DNA of 64,000 nucleotides from Coriobacteriaceae bacterium AM48-5 (GCA_027669525.1 JAQEDJ010000003.1:29494-93493); one strand, 5' to 3'. Positions 26,362-35,249 are shown, counted from the first letter of the stretch. The notes: generated by a model from the letters alone, not told the origin. Numbers and translations are program-made.

Positions 26362-27489
26362 TTACAGGTACTTGCGCCAATCGTCCTCGTCCTCATCGTC
26401 CTCGGCAGCGGCCTGACCTGCTCGGCGGCACGGGCGGCCGCAGCGCGGGCGGCAACCTGGGCATAGGACTCCTCGTTGCGCTCGGGGAAGCTTGCCAACA
26501 CATGCTCGAACTTGGCGAAGTCCTCATCCCAGCGCGTAGAGGGCACAGCAAAGAAGACCTGCTTGACCTTGAAGTCGCCCGATGCGAGCTCCTTGCGGAA
26601 AATCTCGGCCACGGCCTCGGCATCAAAACCGTTGTTGTCGCAGCCCCAAGCGCCCAGTACGAGCTTCTCGCGATCCAGCTCGTCGCAGATGGCGAGCACA
26701 AAGCGGATACGGTCGCGCAGCGCGTCCAGCAGCGCATCGTCGCTCACGCGGTACTCCTGGCGTGCGCGCTTGGCATTGGGCGCGGCGGCCACGATCACAT
26801 CGGCGTATGCATGCACGTGGTTGCGGTCAAAACGCACCGCAGGCACTACCAGCGCACGGTTGCGGTAGAGCTCGCAGTTGATATTGCGGCGACGGTTCTC
26901 GCCATACCACTTGCGCTGCTTGTCGAGCACGTTGTACAGATACGAATCGGCGCAGAGCGTAGCCTCCTGGCCAGATAGCCCTGGATGTAGCCGCCACCCG
27001 GTTGGTGAACGAGGCAAAGGCGAGCACTGCCATGTCGCAGAACTGCGCATAGCCACGGCCGTTGTCCAGAATGGCCTGCGTGGCGGAGGCATCAAGCACG
27101 GTGACCTCGGGCAGGGTCGGAGCGGGCTCCTCGGCAGGCGCGGACTCGGTCTCTGCGGGTTCCTCGGCAGGCGCAGACTCGTCCGTGACCTCGGTCTCGA
27201 CGGACGCAACCTCAGCGGCCTCGACCTCGGCGGACTCAGACTCCTCGGCAACCGGCTCCTCGGCAACCGCAGCCGCTTGGGCCTTGGCCTTCATCGCCGC
27301 GACAAAGCCGGCAGGCATACCGTCAAACTCGCGAACACCGGCAAGCGAACGCTCGATATCCTTGGCGCACGCTTCGGACACAGTTGCCACGTGACGCTCG
27401 GCGGCCTTGGCACGGGCCTCGCGCTTGGGATTGGACTGACCCGCTCGGTTGGACCTGCGGTTACGGTTCCTGTTGTCGACGTCTGCCAT
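26362..27489 (-). CDS. TIGR02452-like protein (microbial PARG/macro-type domain) with long acidic N-terminal region, frameshifted three times
   Basis: About 376 residues. The N-terminus is basic (NRNRNRRSNRAGQSNPKR), followed by an Ala/Glu/Pro-rich acidic stretch (about residues 70-120). The C-terminal half matches the bacterial poly(ADP-ribose) glycohydrolase-like fold: FTNPGGGYIQGYLAQEATLC gives the GGG-X-QE signature, VVPAVRFDRNH and VLGAWGCDNNGFDAEAVAEIF follow. The second catalytic Glu of the canonical QEE is Ala here. Such enzymes may remove ADP-ribose. Bases are missing near 26999, 26971 and 26418; the corrected end is DEDDWRKYL. ADP-ribose activity is inferred. Confidence 0.7.
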
Positions 27490-27554
27490 AAGTGGTCACC
27501 TTTCTCGGTCTCTGCCGCTATCGGCTTTTCCCATCCATGATACCCCGCCGCGTA

Positions 27555-27582
27555 CAAAAAAGACGGCCCCGAAGGACCGCCT
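27555..27582 (-). terminator. Rho-independent terminator after the BI-1 gene
   Basis: GGCGGTCC/GGGCCGTC-type stem (27562-27581) is followed on the minus strand by CTTTTTTG. Confidence 0.75.
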
Positions 27583-27627
27583 TTCGCATCGATTTACACG
27601 CACGGCAAGCACCGCCGCAATTCGCCA

Positions 27628-28323
27628 CTAGTCGCGACGGCCAAGGATGTTCAGGATGCGCAGGAACACGTTGATAATGTCCACGAACAGATTGGACGCC
27701 ATGAGCACGGCGTTGGGCAGCGTAGGCGGCACTGTCGTGGCAACATAGGTGTCGTAGCCAATAAAGCCGGCGAACACCACGATCACGATCAGGTCGGTGA
27801 TGGTCTGCGAGACGCCCATGAACATCAGCACGATCTCAACCAGAATAGTGGCGAGCAGAATGCCAAAGCCGATGCCATATACGCGCTGGAAAAACTTGGG
27901 GAACGTCACACCCAAGGCGCCAAAGACAAAGGTGATGGCGGCCGTGGCGATAAAGGCAGTGTTGATGGTGGGCAGGTCGTAGTTGGCAAGGCCAAACGAC
28001 GCGGTCAGGCCAAAGGTACTCGCAAAGATTATGTAGCCCACAAGGGACAGGCCCACGGACTGCTTGCTGGCGGCGGCCGACATCATGACCATGCCGACGA
28101 TGGTCAAAATAAACGAGCCAAAGACCAGCGGCAAGGCGGCACCGCTCATCATCATGCGCGCAAACGACATGGTGCTCGTAAAGTAGGCGCCGGCGCCCAT
28201 GGCGCAAAAGCCCAAGAAGATCAGGGCAGACATGGCGAGATTGTACGCGCGCGGCGACATCTCCTTGGCGCGGCTTGCGCCGCTCTCGACGGGGCCGTTC
28301 TGATAGCCCTGGATATCGTTCAT
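27628..28323 (-). CDS. Bax inhibitor-1/YccA family membrane protein
   Basis: The protein has 231 residues with a short cytosolic N-terminus and about seven membrane segments. VFGALGVTFPKFFQ, VFAGFIGYDTYVA and FVDIINVFLRILNILGRRD at the C-terminus are BI-1 family features; the buried aspartates near the C-terminus form the pH-sensing calcium-leak site in characterised members. The bacterial role is poorly defined, often tied to membrane protein quality control. ATG at 28323 follows AAAGGACG. Single-gene unit with terminator. Intact. Confidence 0.88.
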   Translation of the reverse strand: MNDIQGYQNGPVESGASRAKEMSPRAYNLAMSALIFLGFCAMGAGAYFTSTMSFARMMMSGAALPLVFGSFILTIVGMVMMSAAASKQSVGLSLVGYIIFASTFGLTASFGLANYDLPTINTAFIATAAITFVFGALGVTFPKFFQRVYGIGFGILLATILVEIVLMFMGVSQTITDLIVIVVFAGFIGYDTYVATTVPPTLPNAVLMASNLFVDIINVFLRILNILGRRD

Positions 28324-28407
28324 AGGTTCGTCCTTTCAAAAAGCGCCACAAATAACGGCGCAGTAGCTGACAAGATTCCTGTCATTGTACCCGAACGCCG
28401 TGCGTCC

Positions 28408-28746
28408 TTACCTACGGCGCTCGCCCTCGAGCGTACGGTCGAATGCCCACACCCACCAACGCATCAGATGGGCCTGCGAGCCATCTGGTCGTTCACGCGT
28501 CTGGTCCTCCAGATACAACTCGGTCGCGTGCCCGCCAAAACGCACCTTATAGGTTGCCGTACGAATGCCGTGAACCGTCAGGCCAAACCCAGTGGTCGAG
28601 ACAATCTCGTCAATCGTAAAGCAACGACCGTCGACCCAGCAGACGGTGACCGGCACGACCTGTCCGCCCGCAAGGATGCGAGCCACGACGTCCACATACT
28701 GCTTGTGCACGCGCCGAGTTTTGCCATCTGTCTGTCGATATTCCAT
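28408..28746 (-). CDS. Hypothetical protein
   Basis: The protein has 112 residues. The ATG at 28746 has AGGAG at the right distance, so an in-frame extension of 29 codons upstream is discarded. The sequence is rich in beta-strand-like stretches (VVPVTVCWVDGRCFTIDEIV, GIRTATYKVRFGGHATELYLED) and ends in basic residues. No signal peptide or membrane segment is seen, and I do not recognise the family. Confidence 0.65.
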   Translation of the reverse strand: MEYRQTDGKTRRVHKQYVDVVARILAGGQVVPVTVCWVDGRCFTIDEIVSTTGFGLTVHGIRTATYKVRFGGHATELYLEDQTRERPDGSQAHLMRWWVWAFDRTLEGERRR

Positions 28747-28996
28747 GTCTCCTATTATCGAACGCATGTTTGCATGTTGTAAAGCGAACAGACTGTGGTT
28801 TTGGAGTGTCGTAGCAATCGCACGTGTCCGCATGGCGTGTTAGCAAAAAGAATACCCGCGGTCAACAGGACTAATATTCAATTTTAGTGCCAAAAAATCC
28901 ACTTCTCACGTCAGAACTCCGTTAAGAAACCCACAGGAGGTGATACGATTTATCATGTTTTTGTAACGTGCCTGCAAACTTCGAGAAAGCCCATAT

Positions 28997-30046
28997 ATGG
29001 ACGTAACGTTCTCAACCTTCCTCGGCCAAATTGTGTCGAACCCAGTCCTTGCCGTCACCGTGATCCTCGCGCTCGGCGCCATCTTCGTCAACGGATGGAC
29101 CGACGCGCCCAACGCCATCGCGACCTGCGTCACTACGCGTTGCATGCCCGCCCGCGCCGCCATTCTCATGAGCGCCGCATTCAACTTCCTCGGCGTGCTC
29201 ATCATGACGCACTTTAACGCGAGCGTCGCCAATACCATCTCGCATATCGTCGACTTTGGCGGAAACAGCACCATGGCGCTCGCCTGCCTGTGCGCGGCGC
29301 TGTTCTCCATCGTCGTCTACGGCGCCACAGCGTCGCGTTTCGGCATCCCCACCTCGCAAAGCCACAGCCTTATCGCCGGCCTGACCGGTGCCGCTATCGC
29401 CCTCGGCGGCGCGAGCAGCGTCAACGTCCACGAGTGGATGAAGGTCATCTACGGCCTGGCGCTCTCCATCGGCCTGGGCTTTGTCATGGGCTGGGTCCTG
29501 TGCAAACTCGTCTCGATTCTTTTCGCCGCCGCCAACAGGCGACGTGCCAATGTCTTCTTTAAATACGCTCAGATCACGAGCGCTGCGGCCATGAGCTTTA
29601 TGCACGGCGCGCAGGATGGACAGAAGTTCATCGGTGTGCTCTTTTTAGGCGTGGCCTTCGCAAACGGCCAGACCAGCGTCGGCGATGCCGGCATCCCCAT
29701 CTGGATTATGCTGCTGTGCTCGGCCACCATGGGTATCGGCACCAGCGTGGGCGGCGAGCGCATCATCAAGTCCGTCGGCCAGAGCATGGTTAAGCTCGAG
29801 AAGTATCAGGGCTTCTCCGCCGACCTCGCGGGCGCCGCGAACCTGCTGCTTGCCACCCTTACCGGCATCCCCGTGTCCTCCACACACATCAAGACCTGCG
29901 CCATCATGGGCGTCGGTGCTGTCAAGCGCCTCTCAGCCATCAACTTCGGCGTCGTCAAGGACATGATGTTCACCTGGTTCTTCACCTTCCCCGCCTGCGG
30001 ACTCATCAGCTTTGTCATGGCCAAGCTGTTCATGATGTTCCTCTAG
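28997..30046 (+). CDS. Inorganic phosphate transporter, PiT family
   Basis: The protein has 349 residues with about ten membrane segments in two halves. The duplicated PiT signature is visible as NGWTDAPNAIATCV near residue 32 and GIPVSSTHIKTCAIMG near residue 292; GIPTSQSHSLIAGLTGAA near residue 113 also fits. It takes up phosphate using ion gradients with lower affinity than Pst. The ATG at 28997 lacks a strong ribosome site close by; a perfect AGGAGGTGAT lies 60 bases upstream in front of a three-codon ORF. The DUF47 gene 67 bases downstream is its usual partner. Intact. Confidence 0.9.
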   Translation: MDVTFSTFLGQIVSNPVLAVTVILALGAIFVNGWTDAPNAIATCVTTRCMPARAAILMSAAFNFLGVLIMTHFNASVANTISHIVDFGGNSTMALACLCAALFSIVVYGATASRFGIPTSQSHSLIAGLTGAAIALGGASSVNVHEWMKVIYGLALSIGLGFVMGWVLCKLVSILFAAANRRRANVFFKYAQITSAAAMSFMHGAQDGQKFIGVLFLGVAFANGQTSVGDAGIPIWIMLLCSATMGIGTSVGGERIIKSVGQSMVKLEKYQGFSADLAGAANLLLATLTGIPVSSTHIKTCAIMGVGAVKRLSAINFGVVKDMMFTWFFTFPACGLISFVMAKLFMMFL

Positions 30047-30113
30047 TCAAACCGAACGTCCATCCGGACCGCAACACTTCGCCCACCCGTCTTCGCCTCG
30101 AAAGGACCCACCC

Positions 30114-30737
30114 ATGGCTAAGAAACCTGATTCGTTCTACTTTGACAACTACGTCGCCTGTGCCGACCTCGCTGTCCAGGCCGCCGAGCTGCTTACCAAG
30201 ATTTTTGAGAACTTTGACCCCGCGCAGATCCACGACATGCTCAATAAGATGCATGCGATTGAGCATGCGGCCGATAAGAAGCACCACGAGCTCGAAGACG
30301 CCTTGCTCACCGCCTTTATCACCCCGCTCGAGCGCGAGGATCTGGATCTGATGAGCTGCTCACTCGACACCGTGCTCGACCGCATCGAGGGCGTCGTGCA
30401 GCGCGTCTACTTCACCAACATTCAGAGCATCCATCCCGACGCCATCGTCATCGCCCACAAGGTAACCGATGCCTGCCGCGCCATGAAGGACCTGATGGTC
30501 GAGCTTCCCAACTACCGCAAGTCCAAAACGCTGCGCGAGTTGGTCATCCAGATCAACACCATCGAGTCCGAGGCCGACGAGCTCTACATCAACGCCATGC
30601 GCAACCTGCACGTCAACGGCAAGGATCCGCTCGAGGTCATCGCTTGGCGTGACGTGTACGCCTTCCTGGAGTACTGCGCTGACTGCTGCGAGAATGTGGC
30701 CGATGTCGTGGATTCGATTGTCATGAAAAACAGTTAA
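30114..30737 (+). CDS. DUF47/PhoU-like phosphate transport regulator
   Basis: The protein has 207 residues and is nearly all alpha-helical, with repeated acidic ExxxD pairs like those that bind iron clusters in PhoU proteins. IHDMLNKMHAIEHAADKKHHELEDALLTAFITPLEREDL near the N-terminus and WRDVYAFLEYCADCCENVADVVDSIVMK at the end are DUF47 signatures. It pairs with the PiT transporter directly upstream and probably gates it. ATG at 30114 follows GAAAGGA. A long perfect hairpin follows the stop. Intact. Confidence 0.9.
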   Translation: MAKKPDSFYFDNYVACADLAVQAAELLTKIFENFDPAQIHDMLNKMHAIEHAADKKHHELEDALLTAFITPLEREDLDLMSCSLDTVLDRIEGVVQRVYFTNIQSIHPDAIVIAHKVTDACRAMKDLMVELPNYRKSKTLRELVIQINTIESEADELYINAMRNLHVNGKDPLEVIAWRDVYAFLEYCADCCENVADVVDSIVMKNS

Positions 30738-30761
30738 TTGGGGGTACGTATCCCACCGGTC

Positions 30762-30838
30762 GCGGGCCCGACCACTAATACCTTTTTCACTCCGGCTGCA
30801 AGCAGAGTCGTTCAAAAGGTATTAGTGGTCGGGCCCGC
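30762..30838. repeat. Long perfect inverted repeat after the DUF47 gene
   Basis: A 25-bp perfect stem (30762-30786 with 30814-30838) has a 27-nt loop and starts 25 bases after the DUF47 stop. ACGTA motifs lie on both outer sides. It probably ends pit-DUF47 transcription, though the T tract is inside the stem. Confidence 0.8.
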
Positions 30839-30884
30839 TCCCTTACGTACACCATTGGGAACTTTGGCTGATAGGTTTAGCGCA

Positions 30885-31004
30885 ATGGGGGTTTGGCTGA
30901 AGGGACCTTTGGTATCCGTTCGGACACTTTGGCCCTTGATGAGCGTTTGGCTGATTGCTGCTTTGGGTACTGTTTGGGTTACTTTGGGTTTATTTGATTT
31001 TTAA
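30885..31004 (+). CDS. Possible small membrane peptide (39 residues)
   Basis: An ATG at 30885 opens a 39-codon frame ending 16 bases before the nitroreductase start. It is hydrophobic and Trp-rich (LWPLMSVWLIAALGTVWVTLG), enough for one membrane pass. The DNA is an unusual T/G-rich repeat of TTTGG and TTTGGCTGA, the ribosome site is weak, and it could be chance. Confidence 0.25.
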   Translation: MGVWLKGPLVSVRTLWPLMSVWLIAALGTVWVTLGLFDF

Positions 31005-31020
31005 TTGTTGGAGGACTTGT

Positions 31021-31551
31021 ATGTCTTATTTGGATCTGGCTCGGGGTCGGTATTCTTGTCGTGAGTTTGAAGATCGGGCTGTTGAGCAAGCTGTTGTGGA
31101 TGCCATTGTTGAGGCGGGGCGGATTGCTCCTTCTGCGTGTAATAATCATCCAACCCGTGTGATGGTGTTGGATACGCCTGAGCTTCTGGAGAAGGCTGCT
31201 GCTTGTCAGCCTCGGTTTGCTCGTGATGGGTCTATCTTTGGGGCTCCGCTTGTCTTCCTCATTTGCAGCGTTACCGATGATGCATGGGTGCGCCCGTATG
31301 ACCAGATGAATTCCAGTGAAATCGATACGTCCATCGTGTGTGATCAGATGATGATGGAGGCCACCGAGCAGGGCCTGGGAACGTGCTGGGTGTGCCATTT
31401 TAAGCCTGAGGTGGCACAGGAGCAGTTCAACCTGCCCGAGGGCGTCTATCCCTATCACATGCTCGTCTGTGGATATCCTGCCGACCACATCGCCGATCCC
31501 GAGCATCGCGAGGCCCGTACCATTCCCCTCTCCGACTTCCTCCTCAAGTAG
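31021..31551 (+). CDS. Nitroreductase family protein
   Basis: The protein has 176 residues, a short single-domain FMN-binding nitroreductase. The FMN phosphate site is RYSCREFEDRAV near residue 10, IAPSACNNHPTRVMVL near residue 34 contacts the flavin, and MMMEATEQGLGTCWV near residue 115 and MLVCGYPAD are typical. It probably reduces quinones or nitro compounds with NAD(P)H. The ATG at 31021 has TGGAGGA upstream. The first 80 codons end mainly in T (GCT, GTT, TCT), unlike the rest of the gene and the window. Intact. Confidence 0.87.
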   Translation: MSYLDLARGRYSCREFEDRAVEQAVVDAIVEAGRIAPSACNNHPTRVMVLDTPELLEKAAACQPRFARDGSIFGAPLVFLICSVTDDAWVRPYDQMNSSEIDTSIVCDQMMMEATEQGLGTCWVCHFKPEVAQEQFNLPEGVYPYHMLVCGYPADHIADPEHREARTIPLSDFLLK

Positions 31552-31575
31552 GTTTTGGGACATGCCCTAAAACCT
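31550..31575. repeat. Short palindromic repeat, family TTTGGGACRTGCC, copy 2
   Basis: AGGTTTT pairs with AAAACCT around GGGACATGCCCT. It overlaps the last two bases of the nitroreductase stop codon. Copy 1 is at 11199-11229. Confidence 0.5.
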
Positions 31576-31597
31576 ATCCTTGACCGCTCACCGTTTC

Positions 31598-31636
31598 GCC
31601 GAGTTCTGCGCCACCATGTGCAGGGCTCGGTTTTTT
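31598..31636 (+). terminator. Rho-independent terminator after nitroreductase
   Basis: CCGAG-CTGC pairs with GCAG-CTCGG (31599-31630), followed by TTTTTT. Confidence 0.85.
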
Positions 31637-31660
31637 ATGTTACGCACCCCGGCACAGTCA

Positions 31661-31690
31661 TAAAAAAGGACCCGCAAGCTGCGGGTCCTT
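31661..31690 (-). terminator. Rho-independent terminator after divIVA
   Basis: AAAGGACCCGC/GCGGGTCCTTT with a 5-nt loop (31666-31690) is followed on the minus strand by a T6 tract. It closes the division cluster. Confidence 0.9.
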
Positions 31691-31717
31691 TCTAGGCACT
31701 AAATTGTAGGCCGAATG

Positions 31718-32391
31718 TTAGTCCAGGTCATCGGCAGCGAAGTTGTCGATCGGGGCGAAGGGATCGGCCACGGGGACAACCGGGTCAGCGACGGGCAGCG
31801 GCTCGGCGGGAACAGTCACCGCAGGAGAAGCGGCGGAACCGACCGGCGTGGAGGCCATGAGGTCGGCCGGGAAGGAGTTCTGGGCATCGTCCATGAAGTG
31901 CTGGATGAGCTTGAGATACTCGGCCTTGAACTCCTCACGAGAAGCCTTGAGACGATCGATCTCCTCGAGCTCGGCCTGCTTTTCGGTCAGAGCCTGGCGG
32001 ATAACCTCGCGGGCTTGGCGTCAGCCTCGTTGCGAATACGCTCAGCGTTCTCATTGGCATCGTTGACGATGGTCTCAGCGGTCTGCTGGGCAGCGATCAG
32101 GGCAGCGGAAATCTGACGCTCCTGAGCGGAGAAGTCAGGGGCGGGAGCAGCCACGGGGGCGGCAGGAACGGCCTGGGCGGGGGCATCCTGAGCCTGGGCA
32201 AGCTGAGCCTGCGCATCGGCAAGCTGCTGCTCGGTAGCAGTCAGACGACCCTTAAGGTCGACGATCTTAGCGAGCATAGCGTCAACCTCGGAGGACAGCG
32301 TCTCCAAGAAGACGTCGACCTCGGCAGGATCGTAGCCACGCTTGGCCTCAGAGAAAGTCTGAGCCTGGATGTCTGCAGGGGTAATAGCCAT
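31718..32391 (-). CDS. divIVA: DivIVA domain-containing protein (Wag31-like), frameshifted
   Basis: About 224 residues. The N-terminal lipid-binding DivIVA domain reads ITPADIQAQTFSEAKRGYDPAEVDVFLETL, followed by a coiled coil interrupted by an Ala/Pro/Gln-rich linker (residues 66-90), then a second coiled coil (ERIRNEADAKAREVIRQALTEKQAELEE) and a Pro/Val-rich tail ending FAADDLD. It marks curved membrane at septa and poles and guides growth in actinobacteria. One base is missing near 32013 (AAGCCCGC for AAGGCCCGC). ATG at 32391 follows AAAGGAG. Last gene of the division cluster. Confidence 0.88.
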
Positions 32392-32452
32392 AACAAGTCT
32401 CCTTTTTCATCGCCTCGGCGCTACACGCCCGACGTAAGTTACTAAGTCAGTT

Positions 32453-32734
32453 CTACACGAGTATACCTATAAGAAGCTGCAGAACCAGCCTCTGCACCAA
32501 CTGCAACGCAATAATCGCAACGACCGGCGAAAAATCGATACCGCCCATCGGCGGGATGAAACGACGGAACAGGTTAAGCCACGGACCACACACGCTATCA
32601 AGCACCGCGGCAATATCCTGAAGCAAACCACCCTGCTTCATGGGAATCCACGTCATAAAGCAGTAGACGACAATGAGCGTGGAATAGAAGTTGAACAGCG
32701 TGTTGACCAGCTGGACGATAGTGTAGATGTTGAT
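32453..32734 (-). CDS. YggT family membrane protein, non-canonical start
   Basis: About 93 residues with two hydrophobic segments (VQLVNTLFNFYSTLIVVYCFMTW and VVAIIALQLVQRLVLQLLIGIL) flanking WLNLFRRFIPPMGGIDFSP, the YggT signature. The frame begins after the sepF stop in the same frame, and no ATG, GTG or TTG occurs before the first membrane segment. GAGGAG (32741-32746) lies six bases before an ATC at 32734, used here as the start; ATT at 32740 is the alternative. A base error is also possible. It lies in the conserved order sepF-yggT-divIVA. Confidence 0.75.
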   Translation of the reverse strand: MNIYTIVQLVNTLFNFYSTLIVVYCFMTWIPMKQGGLLQDIAAVLDSVCGPWLNLFRRFIPPMGGIDFSPVVAIIALQLVQRLVLQLLIGILV

Positions 32735-32755
32735 GGGAATCTCCTCGTCTTGTCT

Positions 32756-33477
32756 TTACTTAAGGTAGCCGTCGGCACGAAGCTTCTTGAGATCGGAATC
32801 TTTGACCTCGCAACCGGCGGGCAGCACCATGAACACGCGGTCGCCCACCTCCTTGACCGTGGCACCCAGACCGCAGGCAAAGCCGTAAGAGAAGTCCAAG
32901 ACGCGCTTGGCAACTTCGGTGCGTACGCCCACAAAAATCAGTGCGACAGGCTGCTTGGTGCGAACGCGGCGCACCACAGTCTCCACGTCGTCATAGCTCT
33001 CGGGGCGCAGGACATAGGCCGGCAGCTGCGGTGTGGCGTTGATGATATTGCTCGCATAGGCCGAGGCATCGCTCGGTGCAGGCGCGGGCGCAGCGGCGGC
33101 ACGGGCGCGGGTGTTCTCGGCGTAGCTAGACGGCGTGTCATAGGCACCAGGACGATAACCGCTCGCAACACTGTCCTGCGAGCGCGAAGGCGGGTTATAC
33201 GTCGTGGCATGGCGGGAGTCATCGCCGACCAGCTGACCGGAGCGCGTATACACGGCAACCGACTCAGCTTCACCGCGGCGCGTCTGACCAAGCAGGCCGT
33301 TGCTCGGCTCGTCTTGGGTGTAGAAGCCCTCGCCCGAAGCACCGCTGTAGCCGTTGCCTGATAACTATCGTCATAGCCGTCATCGTAGCCGTAGTCGTCG
33401 TCCTGGCCATAACCCTGGTCGTAACCCTGCTGGCCGCCCAGGTGCATCTTATTTTTAATCTCGTCAAGGAAGCCCAT
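32756..33477 (-). CDS. sepF: Cell division protein SepF, frameshifted
   Basis: About 240 residues. The N-terminal amphipathic anchor is MGFLDEIKNKMHLGG; a long Tyr/Gly/Asp-rich disordered linker follows (QGYDQGYGQDDDYGYDDGYDD); and the C-terminal SepF domain carries YVLRPESYDDVETVVRRVRTKQPVALIFVG and RVLDFSYGFACGLGATVKEVGDRVFMVLP. SepF tethers FtsZ filaments to the membrane and is the main such anchor in actinobacteria lacking FtsA. One base is missing near 33359 (CAGGCAAC for CAGGGCAAC). yggT follows immediately. Confidence 0.9.
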
Positions 33478-33536
33478 GGTTGTGTCCTCTCGCGGTTTAG
33501 TGCAGGCGCCCGATAATCAGTGCGCACTTCAGAGCC

Positions 33537-34272
33537 TTATTTTACTGCAAACTCCGGGCTAAATACTACCCTGCCCAGGCGAACGAGCGTAGAGCCCTCC
33601 TCAAGGGCAGGCTCAAAGTCCTCGCTCATGCCGCAGGAAAGCTCAGGCAGGTTCAAATCGGGATGCGCCGCCTCCAGCTCATCCCTCAGCTCACGAAGCC
33701 CCGCAAAGGTGCGGCGTGCCACATCCTTATTCCCCCGGGCGCCATAGTCATAAGCCCCTGTACGCAAATTCCCTCAAGTTCCGCAAGCTCACCCGCGGCG
33801 GCGCGAATCTCATCGGGCGAAAAGCTCCCTTCGACTCCTCACCACTCACATTGACCTCAATGAGCACACGCTGGGGGCCGGCGAGCTCGCCTGCCTCAAT
33901 CTTGCGGACAGCACGGCTCGAGATCGCCTGCGCCAGATGCAGCGAACCCACCGAGTGAATCAGCTCGGCCGAGCCCAGCACCGCATTGATCTTATTGGTC
34001 TGCAGGTTGCCGATCATATCGAAGCGCACCTCGGGCAGCTCCGGATGCTCCGCCAGACCCGTGAGCTTGCGAACCAGCTCCTGCGGGCGGTTCTCGGCAA
34101 AATGGCGATACCCCGCCTGGATGGCGGCAACGGTCTCATCGACACCAACGGTCTTGGACACGGCAATCAAGCGCGCGGCATCGTGAGGCCTCCCGGCGCG
34201 ATCGAGCGCCGCATAAAAACGCTCCAGAATCTGCTCGCGGCGAGCGCGCATCAAGTCCAAATAGTTATCCAT
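33537..34272 (-). CDS. YggS family pyridoxal phosphate-binding protein, frameshifted twice
   Basis: About 246 residues. LIAVSKTVGVDETVAAIQAGYRHFAENRPQEL holds the PLP-lysine (SK), and HMIGNLQTNKI-type, HSVGSLHLAQAIS and VLIEVNVSGEESKGSF follow. The C-terminal GMSEDFEPALEEGSTLVRLGRVVF is the phosphate-binding signature. The family controls PLP homeostasis. Bases are missing near 33828 and 33735. ATG at 34272. In most actinobacteria this gene lies directly after pgeF; here five genes separate them. Confidence 0.9.
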
Positions 34273-34321
34273 TGCTAATCGCCTCCGCAAACAGCCCAAC
34301 AAGTAGTCCCATGCTAACGCA

Positions 34322-34353
34322 AGAGCGCGGCCCCGCATGTGCAAGGCCGCGCT
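34322..34353 (-). terminator. Hairpin between phoU and yggS
   Basis: GAGCGCGGCC (34322-34331) pairs with GGCCGCGCTC (34344-34353). The following minus-strand sequence is not very T-rich, so read-through into yggS is possible. Confidence 0.55.
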
Positions 34354-34391
34354 CACATAGGTATTTACAATCTTTCAACGAACGGGGTTAC

Positions 34392-35249
34392 TTACTCCTC
34401 GTCGTCCTCGCCATCGTCCTCATCCTCAAGATGATCGAGCAGGTAGCGAAGACCCTCGCTGACCTCGTTAGCGGGCACCTTGGCAACGTAGCGAGCGTCG
34501 ACGGCGGGCCTCATGATAACACCCTCGCCCGAAGGCACGCGCATGCTCTCGAGCTCATCCTCATCAGTGCGGGCGATATCGCCGGCATTCATGCGCTGAC
34601 CAGTCAACAGGAAGGTCAGACGGCAAGCGGCATCGATGGAAATCGAAGCGATGCGATCGAGATAGCGCGAAACCATGATGGCGCGGCGCAGATCGTCATA
34701 GTTGCTGTCGTCGTCCATAAAAGCACCCGTGTCCATGCGGTTGAAGGTGCGGAAGAACTTCTCGTATGCCGCATGCACCGGCTCGTCCTCGACGGCCAGG
34801 TTGCAGATGATGGACATGTCATTGGTGACGAGCGCAGAAAGCGAAGATCCCAGCACCTGGTAGACGGCCTCAGCCTCAGCCTCGACCGTGCCGACAAGCT
34901 CCTTGGGCAGCGAGATGTCGGCCTTGATCATATGACGCGTGGCACGGCAGATTTGACGGACCTTATCGGTCATGCGCTGCAGGTTAAAGTCGACGTAGAT
35001 GATCGTCTGAAGCAGGCGGAAGTCGGAGGCGACCGGTGACTGCGTGGCGATCAGGTTGTAGCAGACGGCCTCCAAGTTGGCGCAGCGTGCGTCAATCGAA
35101 AGCGTGCGCTTCTTGGTCTTGGTGGCGAGTTTGCGGTCGTCGGTCACATAGGCCTTCACGGCATCGTGGAGGGCCAGATCAACGGCCTCGTAGATGCTCA
35201 GCATCTCGTGACGGGCCTCGATGAGCTGACGGGAAAACAGTTTGCGCAT
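34392..35249 (-). CDS. phoU: Phosphate signalling complex protein PhoU-like
   Basis: The protein has 285 residues: two PhoU three-helix repeats (first about 15-100 with LEAVCYNLIATQSPVASDFRLLQTIIYVDFNLQRMTDKVRQICR; second about 120-215 with RRAIMVSRYLDRIASISIDAA), then a roughly 60-residue extension ending in a very acidic tail (DHLEDEDDGEDDEE). PhoU links Pst to the phosphate sensor kinase and turns signalling off when phosphate is plentiful. No sensor kinase or response regulator is in the window. ATG at 35249, downstream of pstB on the same strand. Confidence 0.9.
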   Translation of the reverse strand: MRKLFSRQLIEARHEMLSIYEAVDLALHDAVKAYVTDDRKLATKTKKRTLSIDARCANLEAVCYNLIATQSPVASDFRLLQTIIYVDFNLQRMTDKVRQICRATRHMIKADISLPKELVGTVEAEAEAVYQVLGSSLSALVTNDMSIICNLAVEDEPVHAAYEKFFRTFNRMDTGAFMDDDSNYDDLRRAIMVSRYLDRIASISIDAACRLTFLLTGQRMNAGDIARTDEDELESMRVPSGEGVIMRPAVDARYVAKVPANEVSEGLRYLLDHLEDEDDGEDDEE

